13,511 nt of DNA from Candidatus Epulonipiscium sp. (GCA_012841565.1 DUUM01000199.1:1-13511), one strand, 5' to 3'; positions 1-7,839 are shown, counted from the first letter of the stretch. Notes: generated by a model from the letters alone, not told the origin. Translations and numbers: made by a program.

Positions 1-1
1 A

Positions 2-192
2 GATGTCTCCATTGACGCTCTAAGCAACAGTAAGATTGTTCGTTTGGGGGATCCCTAATGATAAACGTTAAATCGGAAGGGCGCGACACACCCAAAGAAG
101 TTACCTCTTCGGCCATCAAAGGCACCAATATGATTTTTAAGCCGGGGCTCATAAAAAAGATGCAGGCAACTGTTAAATTCCAAAAGGAGTAA
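2..192 (+). pseudogene. HU-HIG family DNA-binding protein, 3' end, frameshifted
   Basis: Only the 3' part of this gene is in the window. Frame 2 reads ...LSNSKIVRLGDP and then hits TAA at 56-58. Frame 1, from about position 49, continues as GSLMINVKSEG, then RDTPKEVTSSAIKG, then IFKPGLIKKMQATVKF, and stops at 190-192. Joined, the two match the usual C-terminal half of Bacteroidetes HU-like proteins (RLGD-F-GS-F-R-x-S-x-x-SEG, then K-EVT---I, then FRPG and K--L---F-K). The residue after RLGD is missing at the junction, which fits a roughly 7-nt deletion in the G-rich stretch at 46-51. HU proteins are small DNA-bending nucleoid proteins. The gene converges on the polysaccharide operon. It is probably inactive unless the frameshift is a sequencing error; the 5' end is outside the window. 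Confidence 0.78.
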
Positions 193-244
193 AAAATATC
201 CCGTGCCTACGAAAAAAAAATTCATGCTTAGAGATTTTAAATAC

Positions 245-317
245 CACACATGATAATAATTTTTTCACACGTGATAATAAAAATATCATATGTGATATTA
301 AATTTTTCACGCATGGT
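245..317. repeat. 21-bp tandem repeat array, about 3.5 copies
   Basis: Four related units start exactly 21 bp apart, at 245, 266, 287 and 308. Their first ten bases are cacacatgat, cacacgtgat, catatgtgat and cacgcatggt. Units 1 and 2 agree at 16 of 21 positions and units 2 and 3 at 15 of 21; only the head of unit 4 is conserved. Within the units are small dyads such as TCAC-AC-GTGA and ATATCA-TATG-TGATAT. The array lies between the HU remnant and the operon terminator, outside any credible gene. The function is unknown. Confidence 0.6.
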
Positions 318-365
318 TTTGCAAGACGCAAAGGCAGGGTTATTTGGGCGGATAGAAAAACATGC

Positions 366-399
366 AAAAAAAGGGTCAGACTTTATGAAAGGCCAACCC
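366..399 (-). terminator. Rho-independent terminator of the polysaccharide operon
   Basis: Read on the minus strand, GGGTTGGCCTTT and AAAGTCTGACCC form a 12-bp stem with two G-T wobbles and one mismatch, closing a CAT loop (plus coordinates 373-399). Seven T follow directly at 372-366. The hairpin starts 42 nt after the stop codon of the last gene of the operon, which is where a transcription end would be expected. Confidence 0.8.
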
Positions 400-441
400 A
401 GGATGTTTTAAACTTGTATGCTTTGAGGGCGATAAGTGTCT

Positions 442-1182
442 CTATTTTAAGCGTGCCTTTAACACCAACCACATAAACTTTGTGTTACCAACCAAATATC
501 GTTTCCACATCCTTTTAGGTTCTTGTATAAGCCGATAGAACCATTCCATTCCGATTTTCTGCATCCACAATGGTGCTCGTTTAGTAACACCAGCAACAAC
601 GTCGAAGCTTCCACCTACACCCATTACAAATGGGACATTCATAAGTTTCTTATATTTATTAACAAAGATCTCTTTCTTAGGAGAACTCATAGCTACAAAT
701 AACATATCAGCTCCGCTATTAGCTATCTCTTTAGCTAACTCCTCCTCTTCCTCTTCTTTAAAATAACCATTTCTATAGCCACCAATAATGGCAGAAGAGT
801 ATGCATCGCTAAAAATTGCAACTACTTTTTCTACCACCTCTTGCTTAGCACCAAAAAAATAACACTTATATCCATGACTATGTGCCATTTTAACTAGCTC
901 CAACATCAAATCAATACCTGCAACTCTGGCTGGCAAAGCTTTCCCTAAAAAACGCGAAGCCCATACAACTGACATTCCATCCGCATTAATCATATCAGCC
1001 TCCAGCACCGATTTACGCAACGCCTCATCGTTCTGCATCGAAACGATCTTACCTGCATTCACCACCACGTGTTGCGTAAACTCTTTATTATCAATTCTAC
1101 TTTTAATAAAACCCAATGTTTCAGACATGGATAGAGCCTGAACAGGGATATTTAAAACTGTCTTTGTATGAATATCTGTCAT
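442..1182 (-). CDS. wecG: WecG/TagA/CpsF family glycosyltransferase (GT26)
   Basis: This 246-residue protein matches the family over its full length. Family enzymes transfer an N-acetylmannosamine-type sugar (ManNAcA in WecG, ManNAc in TagA) to an undecaprenyl-linked acceptor at the cytoplasmic face of the membrane. Visible motifs are NADGMSVVWA around Asp68, matching the conserved Asp region of TagA-type enzymes, FFGA at 109-112, SPKKE at 167-171 (family G-x-P-x-QE), GVGGSFDVVAG at 188-198 followed by KRAP, and the basic C-terminal segment EWFYRLIQEPKRMWKRYL. The start ATG overlaps the TGA of the upstream gene as ATGA, and this is the last gene of the operon. A WecC-type dehydrogenase in the same locus makes UDP-ManNAcA a plausible donor, so the symbol is an inference from context; family membership is secure. 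Confidence 0.9.
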   Translation of the reverse strand: MTDIHTKTVLNIPVQALSMSETLGFIKSRIDNKEFTQHVVVNAGKIVSMQNDEALRKSVLEADMINADGMSVVWASRFLGKALPARVAGIDLMLELVKMAHSHGYKCYFFGAKQEVVEKVVAIFSDAYSSAIIGGYRNGYFKEEEEEELAKEIANSGADMLFVAMSSPKKEIFVNKYKKLMNVPFVMGVGGSFDVVAGVTKRAPLWMQKIGMEWFYRLIQEPKRMWKRYLVGNTKFMWLVLKARLK

Positions 1183-2345
1183 TTATCAAATTCTCTATTG
1201 TAATAACTTAATGCATAAAACATCCATGCTTGAGCCCATCTCATATACGGAATTTTTGAAGTCCACCATTTTCGTTTTTGATAATAATAAAAGCCTCTCT
1301 TATCCCACATGTTTTTATGAACCCACTTTAATACTTTATCTACTAGTTCTTTATTTTCATTTAACTTACCTATGCGAAAAAGAGTAACCAATAATTGAGC
1401 GGGAGCATGTATATCAATAGGATAACGTTTATTGTTATAGTACTTTGGGATACCTGACTCTTCAAAAAATGTTTTGAGATAATAATCTAAGCTTTTTGAG
1501 ATTACCTCATCATATTGATCTCCACCAGCATATTTTTGATATTCAGAAATACACTCAATCATATAACCTGTATGAAAATTATCCACCCACTGATGGTAAG
1601 GCAAAGTCCCGTAAGGCCAAGCGCCGTTCTCTTGTTGAAAAGGCAAACAAAAATCAATGGAGAGTTTTGCAGCTACTATTAACTCATCTTCTTGCGTATA
1701 TGAAAAAACTCTTGCTAACAAACGACTACCCAAAACACTAGCATTAAACACCTGAGTATTATCCAATGGACTATAAGAAAAGCAGAAGTCTCCATTTTCA
1801 GTATGCGTTCTATTCAAATCTTCAAGGATAAAATCGCAAGAAGAACGTGCTTCCTTCAAAAGTTGATCGTCTTTCAAAAGCTCATAAGCATCTAACAAGG
1901 CATTAGCAACAAAGGATGTTGCAACAATAGTAGGAGTTCCTTTCGGCTGAAAAAAAGCCCTAGCCTGCCAATCAAAATTATACCCCCAACAACTGCCTGA
2001 ATAACCAGGGCTTTTTAATTCAAGGATTTTAGAAACTAAAAACCTGATTGTTGCTAAATCGTCTGAACTATTTGTTTGATTATACTTATTACAATAACCT
2101 GTTAAAAGCAAACCAAGCCCTTTAGCATTATACTGTTTAGGAACCAAAAATAAACGACGGAAATTTACAGGACTGATCTTGAAGAATTGTATCCAAATCA
2201 GTCTAAAAAACCTTGATCGACGAAAAGGTGATTTTTGAAAAACCTTACTGTTTAAGCCATCGAACGGATCCCAACCTTTATAATCATCAGATTCTATTCG
2301 ATCTTTTAGGCTGTTAAAATACTTTTCAACCAACAATTTCTGCAT
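1179..2345 (-). CDS. Alpha/alpha-toroid (six-hairpin-like) polysaccharide protein of unknown activity
   Basis: This 388-residue soluble protein shows no signal peptide or membrane segment. It has repeated helical-hairpin motifs rich in aromatic and glycine residues: GSCWGYNFDWQARAFF, then TPTIVATSFVANALL, then NGAWPYGTLP followed by WVDNFHTGYMIE, then DIHAPAQLLVTLF, and near the end RWAQAWMFYAL. Such repeats are typical of (alpha/alpha)6 or (alpha/alpha)7 barrels, as in glycosidases, lyases, C5-epimerases and terpene cyclases. I recognise no specific catalytic signature. It follows the deacetylase gene with a 20-nt overlap and itself overlaps the WecG-family gene by 4 nt, so it probably acts with them on the polymer or its lipid-linked precursor. 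I chose ATG at 2345; an in-frame TTG at 2354 would add three residues. An epimerase, lyase or hydrolase role is possible but not shown. Confidence 0.82.
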   Translation of the reverse strand: MQKLLVEKYFNSLKDRIESDDYKGWDPFDGLNSKVFQKSPFRRSRFFRLIWIQFFKISPVNFRRLFLVPKQYNAKGLGLLLTGYCNKYNQTNSSDDLATIRFLVSKILELKSPGYSGSCWGYNFDWQARAFFQPKGTPTIVATSFVANALLDAYELLKDDQLLKEARSSCDFILEDLNRTHTENGDFCFSYSPLDNTQVFNASVLGSRLLARVFSYTQEDELIVAAKLSIDFCLPFQQENGAWPYGTLPYHQWVDNFHTGYMIECISEYQKYAGGDQYDEVISKSLDYYLKTFFEESGIPKYYNNKRYPIDIHAPAQLLVTLFRIGKLNENKELVDKVLKWVHKNMWDKRGFYYYQKRKWWTSKIPYMRWAQAWMFYALSYYNREFDK

Positions 2346-3396
2346 ACTTCTCAATTAATGTCTTAAGCCTATATTGCTGCTTTCTATTATGAACTATATC
2401 TATAAATGATTTAAATAACTTCTCGTCAGACAAACTTTTTGGATGACCAATTAGAACATAAAAGTCTCTTTTATCCTTAAGTTTTGTTTCTATAAACTTA
2501 AAATAATGCTTGTGCATACTTGAAGAAAACATACAAACATCCCAAGTGAATGCCTCTTCCTCAAACAAAAACTTTAACTTCTCATAAATACTTGTATCCT
2601 TTATTTTCTCTTTAGATAAAGCACTTACATTATTTGATTTCGAAAATAGCAATGTCTTTATTTTAGAAAATGTAAAATATTTTTTCCATCGCTTTATTGG
2701 TAAGGCAAAAATGGGGATTTCCAAAACCCCCATTTTGTCGGTTGACGATTCTCGTATATCCTTTTTATTTCCCCACCAATATGCCTTCTGAATTGAAATG
2801 GATCTATAATCAAATCGTGACAAGCTAGAGTTTTCATAACCTCCAGGATAGACAGAGCTATCCAATTTTAGCCCAACTTCCTTCATTGCAGAATAAACCA
2901 TAACCGACGGCATAATATTATATCCCCCAGCTCTTAACGCTACGCATTCGTAGCTTGGAATAATAGGTTTAATCAACTTTTCAAGTTCGTTTTTACTTTC
3001 CAGCAATAAGTCTTTTAATGTATACTTTGTTGAGGAAAAATCTCCAAGTCGCCAATTATCAAAGTCTACAATCCAATTACCATCTTCATATTTGGCATTA
3101 ACCCATTGGGGGTGTATATGGAGCTGTATATCGTGCCCATTTAATGCTGCCATTTGCAGTTGAGTTGTTATTGCCTTAATGGGATCCTCAACATAACCCA
3201 TTCTATTCCCTTTTACCCATTCTTCCCGTAGTTTTATAAACTCTATAATTTCCACAAAGATTGTAACTTTTATATCGCGTTGAGCACAATGATCCAAAAT
3301 AGAGTTTGTAGGTTTTATAACATCTGTAAATACATCACCACTACCATCACCAAACAACTCATAATCAAACGTTAAAACAATATCCTTATGTATCAC
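2326..3396 (-). CDS. Polysaccharide deacetylase (NodB/WalW-like) family protein
   Basis: This 356-residue protein has a NodB-type (beta/alpha)7 barrel pattern: TFDYEL at 9-14 (motif 1, usually TFDDG), GHDIQLHIHPQW at 87-98 (motif 2 with His88, His93 and His95), ALRAGGYN at 153-160 (motif 3, R-x-GG) and LDSSV at 178-182. Family enzymes remove N- or O-acetyl groups from glycans using a metal held by Asp and His. Here the second Asp of motif 1 is Tyr and the H-x3-H pattern is H-x-H, as in WalW-like relatives, so the metal site may differ and activity is not certain. No signal peptide is seen, so a cytoplasmic role on precursors is likely. The start is GTG at 3396, overlapping the preceding gene by 11 nt; no earlier ATG is suitable. 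It overlaps the toroid gene downstream. Confidence 0.87.
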   Translation of the reverse strand: MIHKDIVLTFDYELFGDGSGDVFTDVIKPTNSILDHCAQRDIKVTIFVEIIEFIKLREEWVKGNRMGYVEDPIKAITTQLQMAALNGHDIQLHIHPQWVNAKYEDGNWIVDFDNWRLGDFSSTKYTLKDLLLESKNELEKLIKPIIPSYECVALRAGGYNIMPSVMVYSAMKEVGLKLDSSVYPGGYENSSLSRFDYRSISIQKAYWWGNKKDIRESSTDKMGVLEIPIFALPIKRWKKYFTFSKIKTLLFSKSNNVSALSKEKIKDTSIYEKLKFLFEEEAFTWDVCMFSSSMHKHYFKFIETKLKDKRDFYVLIGHPKSLSDEKLFKSFIDIVHNRKQQYRLKTLIEKYAEIVG

Positions 3397-4237
3397 TATA
3401 TATTTTTTTATAATAAGTGTCTAAATGCTCATATACTACATGATTATCAACTGCAAAAACCAACGTATTTTTATTTTTACTTTTTTTAAAAGTTGGACAG
3501 TTTGTCTTTTCCAGAATACTTGTTTTATACTTTTTTGAACTGGACAGACCAATATCATGACATAAAGTTTTTACATTTATCAATTCCCCATCTTGAGTCA
3601 AAAGCTTACCTGAATATATTGTTTTATTATAAATAAGATTATTATCGAAACTTTCTAGTACATCCTGGCAGCTATGTACAAAAGTGTTTTTTATAATGCC
3701 TAAACCCAACCCTATATACCTACCATGTTTTAGGCCTAGATAATATGGGCTTTTTTTATCGTAAGGTGTTATTGAATCACTGTGACTAGAGCAGAATAGT
3801 TCTTTATCTTTTCCCCAAATTGCCACCGCTTTAATCGGATGATGTGATATCAAAACATCCTCAGAACTGGCAAAAACATTAGTTAATATCCCCATAACTG
3901 ACTTTGTTGTTTTTACATTAAATACACTATCGCTTTCCAGCCAATCTTGCCCTTTCCCAGGATAATAAGGCATCATTATAGTGCCATTACTTGTTATTAT
4001 ATTTTTAAGCAATTCAACAACCTCTTCAGGTGTGGCATTAACATTAAGTCTTCCAAAACTCGAATGAACAATGATGGTATCACCCTTTCGAATGTCCATT
4101 TCATGAGTTAGTATATCTTTTAATTCCTTTAAAGAGATTTTCTCTTTATTAAAAGTTGATGCTTTTCTAACAGCCTTTTTTAGACGAGAGCGAAGTGAAT
4201 TAGGTACTATTTTTCGTATTATACCATTAATAGACAT
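3386..4237 (-). CDS. AAC(3)-fold N-acyltransferase
   Basis: This 283-residue protein matches the aminoglycoside 3-N-acetyltransferase (Antibiotic_NAT) fold. It carries KGDTIIVHSSFG at 51-62, GTIMMPYYPG at 85-94, SHHP at 131-134 (family S-x-HP), TPYDKKSPYYLG at 157-168 (family P-x-x-x-x-SP), then YIGLG and NTFVHSCQD at 184-192 with the likely catalytic His188. Members use acetyl-CoA to acylate amines. Inside a polysaccharide operon the substrate is more likely an amino sugar on a nucleotide or lipid carrier than an antibiotic; that is inference. The first 40 residues are basic and not conserved. The start is ATG at 4237, with a 54-nt gap after the GT4 gene, and the 3' end overlaps the deacetylase start. 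Confidence 0.88.
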   Translation of the reverse strand: MSINGIIRKIVPNSLRSRLKKAVRKASTFNKEKISLKELKDILTHEMDIRKGDTIIVHSSFGRLNVNATPEEVVELLKNIITSNGTIMMPYYPGKGQDWLESDSVFNVKTTKSVMGILTNVFASSEDVLISHHPIKAVAIWGKDKELFCSSHSDSITPYDKKSPYYLGLKHGRYIGLGLGIIKNTFVHSCQDVLESFDNNLIYNKTIYSGKLLTQDGELINVKTLCHDIGLSSSKKYKTSILEKTNCPTFKKSKNKNTLVFAVDNHVVYEHLDTYYKKIYSDT

Positions 4238-4291
4238 ACAGTTAATAGATTAGTTACAAAGAAATTTTTTAATAAAAAAAGGTGATAAAGC

Positions 4292-5347
4292 CTATTGTAA
4301 AAATTGCTCTTTATAATATTTTTTGACACTTTCGTTACTATAGTTAACCTGAATAATATCTCTTGGATTATAATCATTATAATTTTTTATAACTCTCAAT
4401 ATTGAGTTTGTAAAATCGTCAAAATCATTTTGCTTAAATAGTTCCCCACTTTTATTAGGGATAATATACTCTGGTATTGCAAAGTTACTAGTACCAACAA
4501 CCGGGACTCCACATGCCATCGCTTCTAAGGCTACAAGACCAAGGCTTTCACTTTCTCTGGAAGTTGGAAATAACAAAATATCTATAGAATGATAAAATGA
4601 AGGCATTTCACTTTTAGGTATGGGCGATAAAACTTGACAACATTTAAACTTATTTAAATTTAAGTTATTGTATTCCTCATCTACGGAGTAGTTAATAATT
4701 TTAAAGCCTATACTGTGTCCATTAAGGTTTCCTCCTTGCTCTATTTGCTTAATAAGTTTTAGTACATATCCAAATCCCTTTGCTTTCTGTAAGCCAGAAG
4801 CAAACCCCAAAGTATATTTTATATTTGCACTTGATTGATTTTTGTGTGTAAAGATAGCTATGTTTACACCTCCGCTGGGGGAGACCGTAATATTTGATGT
4901 TCTAATGCCAAACTTCCTACAGAGTTTATCCCTGAAATATTCTGAAGGAACGATATGCTTAAATTTTTTAATTCCTGTTATTCCTATAAAAAAATGAGTT
5001 ATCAACATATACCATGACTTTGAAGCTAAGTCAGATCCGTGCCAATGAATAATGATTTTTGACTTCTTAACTACAAACAATCGCAATATTAAAACATAAA
5101 ACATATATGGATAATGGTGGATGTAGTAATAGTTGTATGTTTTAAGTTTCACAAAGTAGAACTTGAAAGCGAATAATATATACTGCAAAAAACGTATTGA
5201 CTTCTTAATTGATTTTCTTTCTATAACTAATAATTCGACATCAACACCTATTTCAACCAACAAATCCTTTATTGATTGAACATAAGTTGAAGCATTCGGA
5301 TATTTTTTGGTTGGATAGGAATTGTTAATCAATAGAATGCTTGACAT
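4292..5347 (-). CDS. Glycosyltransferase family 4 (GT-B fold)
   Basis: This 351-residue protein has two Rossmann-like halves. The N-terminal half has LLINNSYPTKKYPNAS, then IIIHWHGSDLASK at 98-110. The C-terminal half has VSPSGGVN at 155-162, GFASGLQKAKGF at 181-192, then PIPKSEMPSFYHSIDILLFPT, and the retaining GT-B E-x7-E signature with Glu267 and Glu275, followed by AMACGVPVVGT. It would transfer a sugar from a nucleotide donor to the growing lipid-linked repeat unit at the cytoplasmic membrane; donor and acceptor cannot be told from sequence. Hydrophobic stretches around 56-65 and 83-92 may aid membrane association. The ATG start overlaps the end of the polymerase gene by 23 nt, indicating translational coupling. 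Confidence 0.92.
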   Translation of the reverse strand: MSSILLINNSYPTKKYPNASTYVQSIKDLLVEIGVDVELLVIERKSIKKSIRFLQYILFAFKFYFVKLKTYNYYYIHHYPYMFYVLILRLFVVKKSKIIIHWHGSDLASKSWYMLITHFFIGITGIKKFKHIVPSEYFRDKLCRKFGIRTSNITVSPSGGVNIAIFTHKNQSSANIKYTLGFASGLQKAKGFGYVLKLIKQIEQGGNLNGHSIGFKIINYSVDEEYNNLNLNKFKCCQVLSPIPKSEMPSFYHSIDILLFPTSRESESLGLVALEAMACGVPVVGTSNFAIPEYIIPNKSGELFKQNDFDDFTNSILRVIKNYNDYNPRDIIQVNYSNESVKKYYKEQFLQ

Positions 5348-6611
5348 TTTTTTTACTTTTCTGTTTGAGAATTAGAAACATATATGCACTATAAAAAGTA
5401 GCAACAGTAGGACTTATCATAGCATGGCCAGCATAAAATGAGTGACCACAAAAGATTAATATCGCAATTATTAGTGAATAATTATAAAGACTTAGTGCTT
5501 TTGAAAAATTATGCATTGAAATAAATAGAAAAATCACTGGTATTGAAATGATACCTATTCCTATTATATACCCATACACACCAATCAAATCAACAAAGTC
5601 AACTTCAACTATTCTAGTGAGTTGATAATTGAAATTAATATTATAATTTACCCTTGAATGAAATGATAAATGGCCCTCTCCAAATAAATCGCTAAATATG
5701 TTTCGGGATTCTAAGGCTTTAAAACCAGCGCGAACCAAACTTTCTCTGGCGTTACCACCAGATAATGCATCAAGTGTGAATTTTCTCATCATATAATCAG
5801 ATGAAGAAACAATAGTGTAGGCAAAATGACCAGCAATGGACACTACCACCCCACCAATGATGAGAATAAAAACTCTTAAACGTGTTGGAATATGAGAACT
5901 TCGAAACCTAAATAAAAGCAAACCCATAAACATTGTGACCCACACTAGTATAGATCCACCTATACCAGCTCGAGTACCCAGAAATATACTCCCCACAGTT
6001 ATTACAATACTGCTTACAAGATACTTCATTTTACGAGTACTTAACAAATAATATAGCGCTGGCACCAATGTTAAGATCAAGCTTAGACCAATATCGTTTT
6101 GCGCTTTAAAAAAGGATTTAACACCAAACGTATAATCGCCATAGCTATCGACTCCAAGCCCTGTTACATACGAAAATATTATTGTACTACCAGCAATAAA
6201 ACCAAAGCTAACTATGCATTTTAGCAAGAAATCTTTATCTAAATAATCAAATTTTTTGATGTAAAAAATGAGTATCAGATACGGATAGTATAAACGAACA
6301 AAATAACCAAACTCCTTTGATAAACTGTAAAAATCTGAATTAAAAAGCCATAAAGCATTTAATAACACAAAGACAACAAGCGCAAATATATTGAACAAAT
6401 CAGTTTTTTTGGCTTCAATAAAACTAGCCATAAATAACAACATAAAAAGACCCCCTCGATATATTTCTCCAATGGGGAAGTTTTTGTTTAATACTAACTG
6501 TATGAAGCCATTCATTAAGTCCACAAATACTGAAAAAGGGATTATACACAAGACTAATAGTTTTGTTATATTTATTTTACCATTAAACATTTCCTTCATC
6601 ACTAATAGCAT
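5325..6611 (-). CDS. wzy: O-antigen polymerase/ligase family membrane protein (Wzy-like)
   Basis: This 428-residue integral membrane protein has about ten to twelve hydrophobic segments along its length. Features of the O-antigen polymerase/ligase superfamily are visible: FFKAQNDIGLSLILTLVPAL at 167-186, GTRAG at 212-216 between membrane segments, a large polar loop around 270-340 with SGGNARESLVRAGF and LFGEGHLSFHS, and VEVDFVDLIGVYG at 336-348 (family pattern E-D-x-x-D-x-x-x-x-x-G). Wzy joins lipid-linked repeat units in the periplasm. With a Wzx flippase in the same operon, polymerase is a better guess than WaaL-type ligase, though sequence alone does not separate them. It begins after a 268-bp intergenic stretch, the largest gap inside the operon, so it may have its own promoter or a leader. 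The start is ATG at 6611; an internal ATG at codon 5 is an alternative. Confidence 0.88.
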   Translation of the reverse strand: MLLVMKEMFNGKINITKLLVLCIIPFSVFVDLMNGFIQLVLNKNFPIGEIYRGGLFMLLFMASFIEAKKTDLFNIFALVVFVLLNALWLFNSDFYSLSKEFGYFVRLYYPYLILIFYIKKFDYLDKDFLLKCIVSFGFIAGSTIIFSYVTGLGVDSYGDYTFGVKSFFKAQNDIGLSLILTLVPALYYLLSTRKMKYLVSSIVITVGSIFLGTRAGIGGSILVWVTMFMGLLLFRFRSSHIPTRLRVFILIIGGVVVSIAGHFAYTIVSSSDYMMRKFTLDALSGGNARESLVRAGFKALESRNIFSDLFGEGHLSFHSRVNYNINFNYQLTRIVEVDFVDLIGVYGYIIGIGIISIPVIFLFISMHNFSKALSLYNYSLIIAILIFCGHSFYAGHAMISPTVATFYSAYMFLILKQKSKKNVKHSID

Positions 6612-6879
6612 ATTGTAATAAGCGAATGGATATAAATATTAAAAAGTCCTATAAATTCAGCATTTTATTTCGCAATTAACATTGTTGAACTTAGGTGAAA
6701 ATAAAATTTATGATTATCATTTTTTTGCACCCAAAACAAAACCAATTTTTCTTCATTTACCTCAGTCCTAAAAGAAGTGAAGAAAATTGATCACTCCCTT
6801 TAGGAACGATGTAAAACAATTGATTTTTACTTCATTGTATTAAAACTAGGTGTAAAAATGGATATGGATATAAAATTTA
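6612..6879. other. Intergenic gap with nested inverted repeats
   Basis: No credible gene lies here. The stretch is very AT-rich and contains several inverted repeats: CAATTTTTCTTCA at 6743-6755 with TGAAGAAAATTG at 6778-6789, and TCCTAAA at 6766-6772 with TTTAGGA at 6799-6805. A shorter pair, GTAAAA and TTTTAC, flanks a CAATTG near 6820. The first two pairs interlock, so they would form alternative folds or a pseudoknot. An 11-bp direct repeat, ATGGATATAAA, begins at 6626 and 6864, near the two edges. A promoter or leader for the wzy half of the operon is possible, but no clear Bacteroidetes promoter motif was found. Confidence 0.45.
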
Positions 6880-7839
6880 TTATTTACTCTTTTTAGAATA
6901 AATAAACTTAATGACAGATTTAGGTAAGAAGCTAAGAAAAAACAATACAAATGGAATAATCGCCGTTTTTCTTTTTATATATGATTTCATAAGATAATGT
7001 CTTGCTTTTGTTTTATCAAAGCAATTCCATAAGTATTTTTTACCTATGTAAAGATAATACATATGCTCTTTATAATCAGGGTTGTTGTTTTTATATGCTT
7101 TAATTTCAAACAGACGTTCTCTATCCTTGTCATTTATTTTTCCATCAATTAAAACCCTTCGTCTAATCTCTTTATATTCTTTTTCAAAGGCTTTATTTGA
7201 AGTTATTGAAGTAGGGACGATACGATAACGCATTAAAGCTTGCTTCAAATTAGTAACCTCTCCATATTTAATCATCTGCTTAAAAAGTAAATGATCTTCA
7301 AAATACTGTTTAATATCTTCATAATAATTGCCCACCTTCTCAGCTATATCCCTTCTAAAGAAAGCCGTTACGTGAGGAACTGGGGGGCGATCAAGTATTT
7401 TGCTTTTTAAGACAGATGATTTTTTTTCAAACTGCTGTACATATATATCTTCAGCATTAACATCCATATAAATAACAGAACTCCCAATAACAACATAATC
7501 ACTATTCCTCTCCATAAAGTCAAATTGAACCTGTAGCCGATTAGGTAATGCAATATCATCAGAATCAATTCTCGCTATATATTTACCCTTTGCAACTTTA
7601 AGTCCTGTGTTTAACGCTTTAGACAAGCCTCCATTTTCTCTTTCGATATAAATAATTCTATCATCATCATAGGTATTTATAATATTAGCAGAGTTGTCCG
7701 TTGAACCATCATTTACAATAATAAACTCAAAGTCTTTAAAACTTTGATTAAGTATACTTTCAATTGCCTGCCCGACATAAGCATCATCATTATAACAGGC
7801 CATTACGACTGAAATTTGAGGATTTTTCTTTTTCAACAT
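6880..7839 (-). CDS. Glycosyltransferase family 2 (GT-A fold)
   Basis: This 319-residue protein has an N-terminal GT-A domain: PQISVVMACYND at 7-18, ILNQSFKDFEFIIVNDGSTD with NDGSTD at 43-48 (nucleotide binding), ENGGLSKALNTGL at 68-80 and the metal-binding IDSDDIALPNRL at 91-102 (D-x-D type). The C-terminal part is basic and ends in a hydrophobic stretch (IIPFVLFFLSFLP) that may anchor it to the membrane. It would add one sugar to the lipid-linked repeat unit, with a specificity that cannot be read from sequence. The start ATG overlaps the pyruvyl transferase gene by 7 nt. Downstream is the 268-bp gap before the polymerase gene. Confidence 0.93.
   Translation of the reverse strand: MLKKKNPQISVVMACYNDDAYVGQAIESILNQSFKDFEFIIVNDGSTDNSANIINTYDDDRIIYIERENGGLSKALNTGLKVAKGKYIARIDSDDIALPNRLQVQFDFMERNSDYVVIGSSVIYMDVNAEDIYVQQFEKKSSVLKSKILDRPPVPHVTAFFRRDIAEKVGNYYEDIKQYFEDHLLFKQMIKYGEVTNLKQALMRYRIVPTSITSNKAFEKEYKEIRRRVLIDGKINDKDRERLFEIKAYKNNNPDYKEHMYYLYIGKKYLWNCFDKTKARHYLMKSYIKRKTAIIPFVLFFLSFLPKSVIKFIYSKKSK

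Noticed and set aside
245..317. Possible CRISPR array.
   Set aside because: The 21-bp units are contiguous without unique spacers, the repeats are imperfect and no cas genes are present.
55..367. Two minus-strand open frames of 64 codons.
   Set aside because: They are antisense to the HU remnant and the repeat array and resemble no protein; the plus-strand HU reading explains the sequence better.
313..411. Small plus-strand open frame of 32 codons starting MVLQDAKAGLFGR.
   Set aside because: It overlaps the terminator hairpin and the repeat array, and matches no family I recognise.
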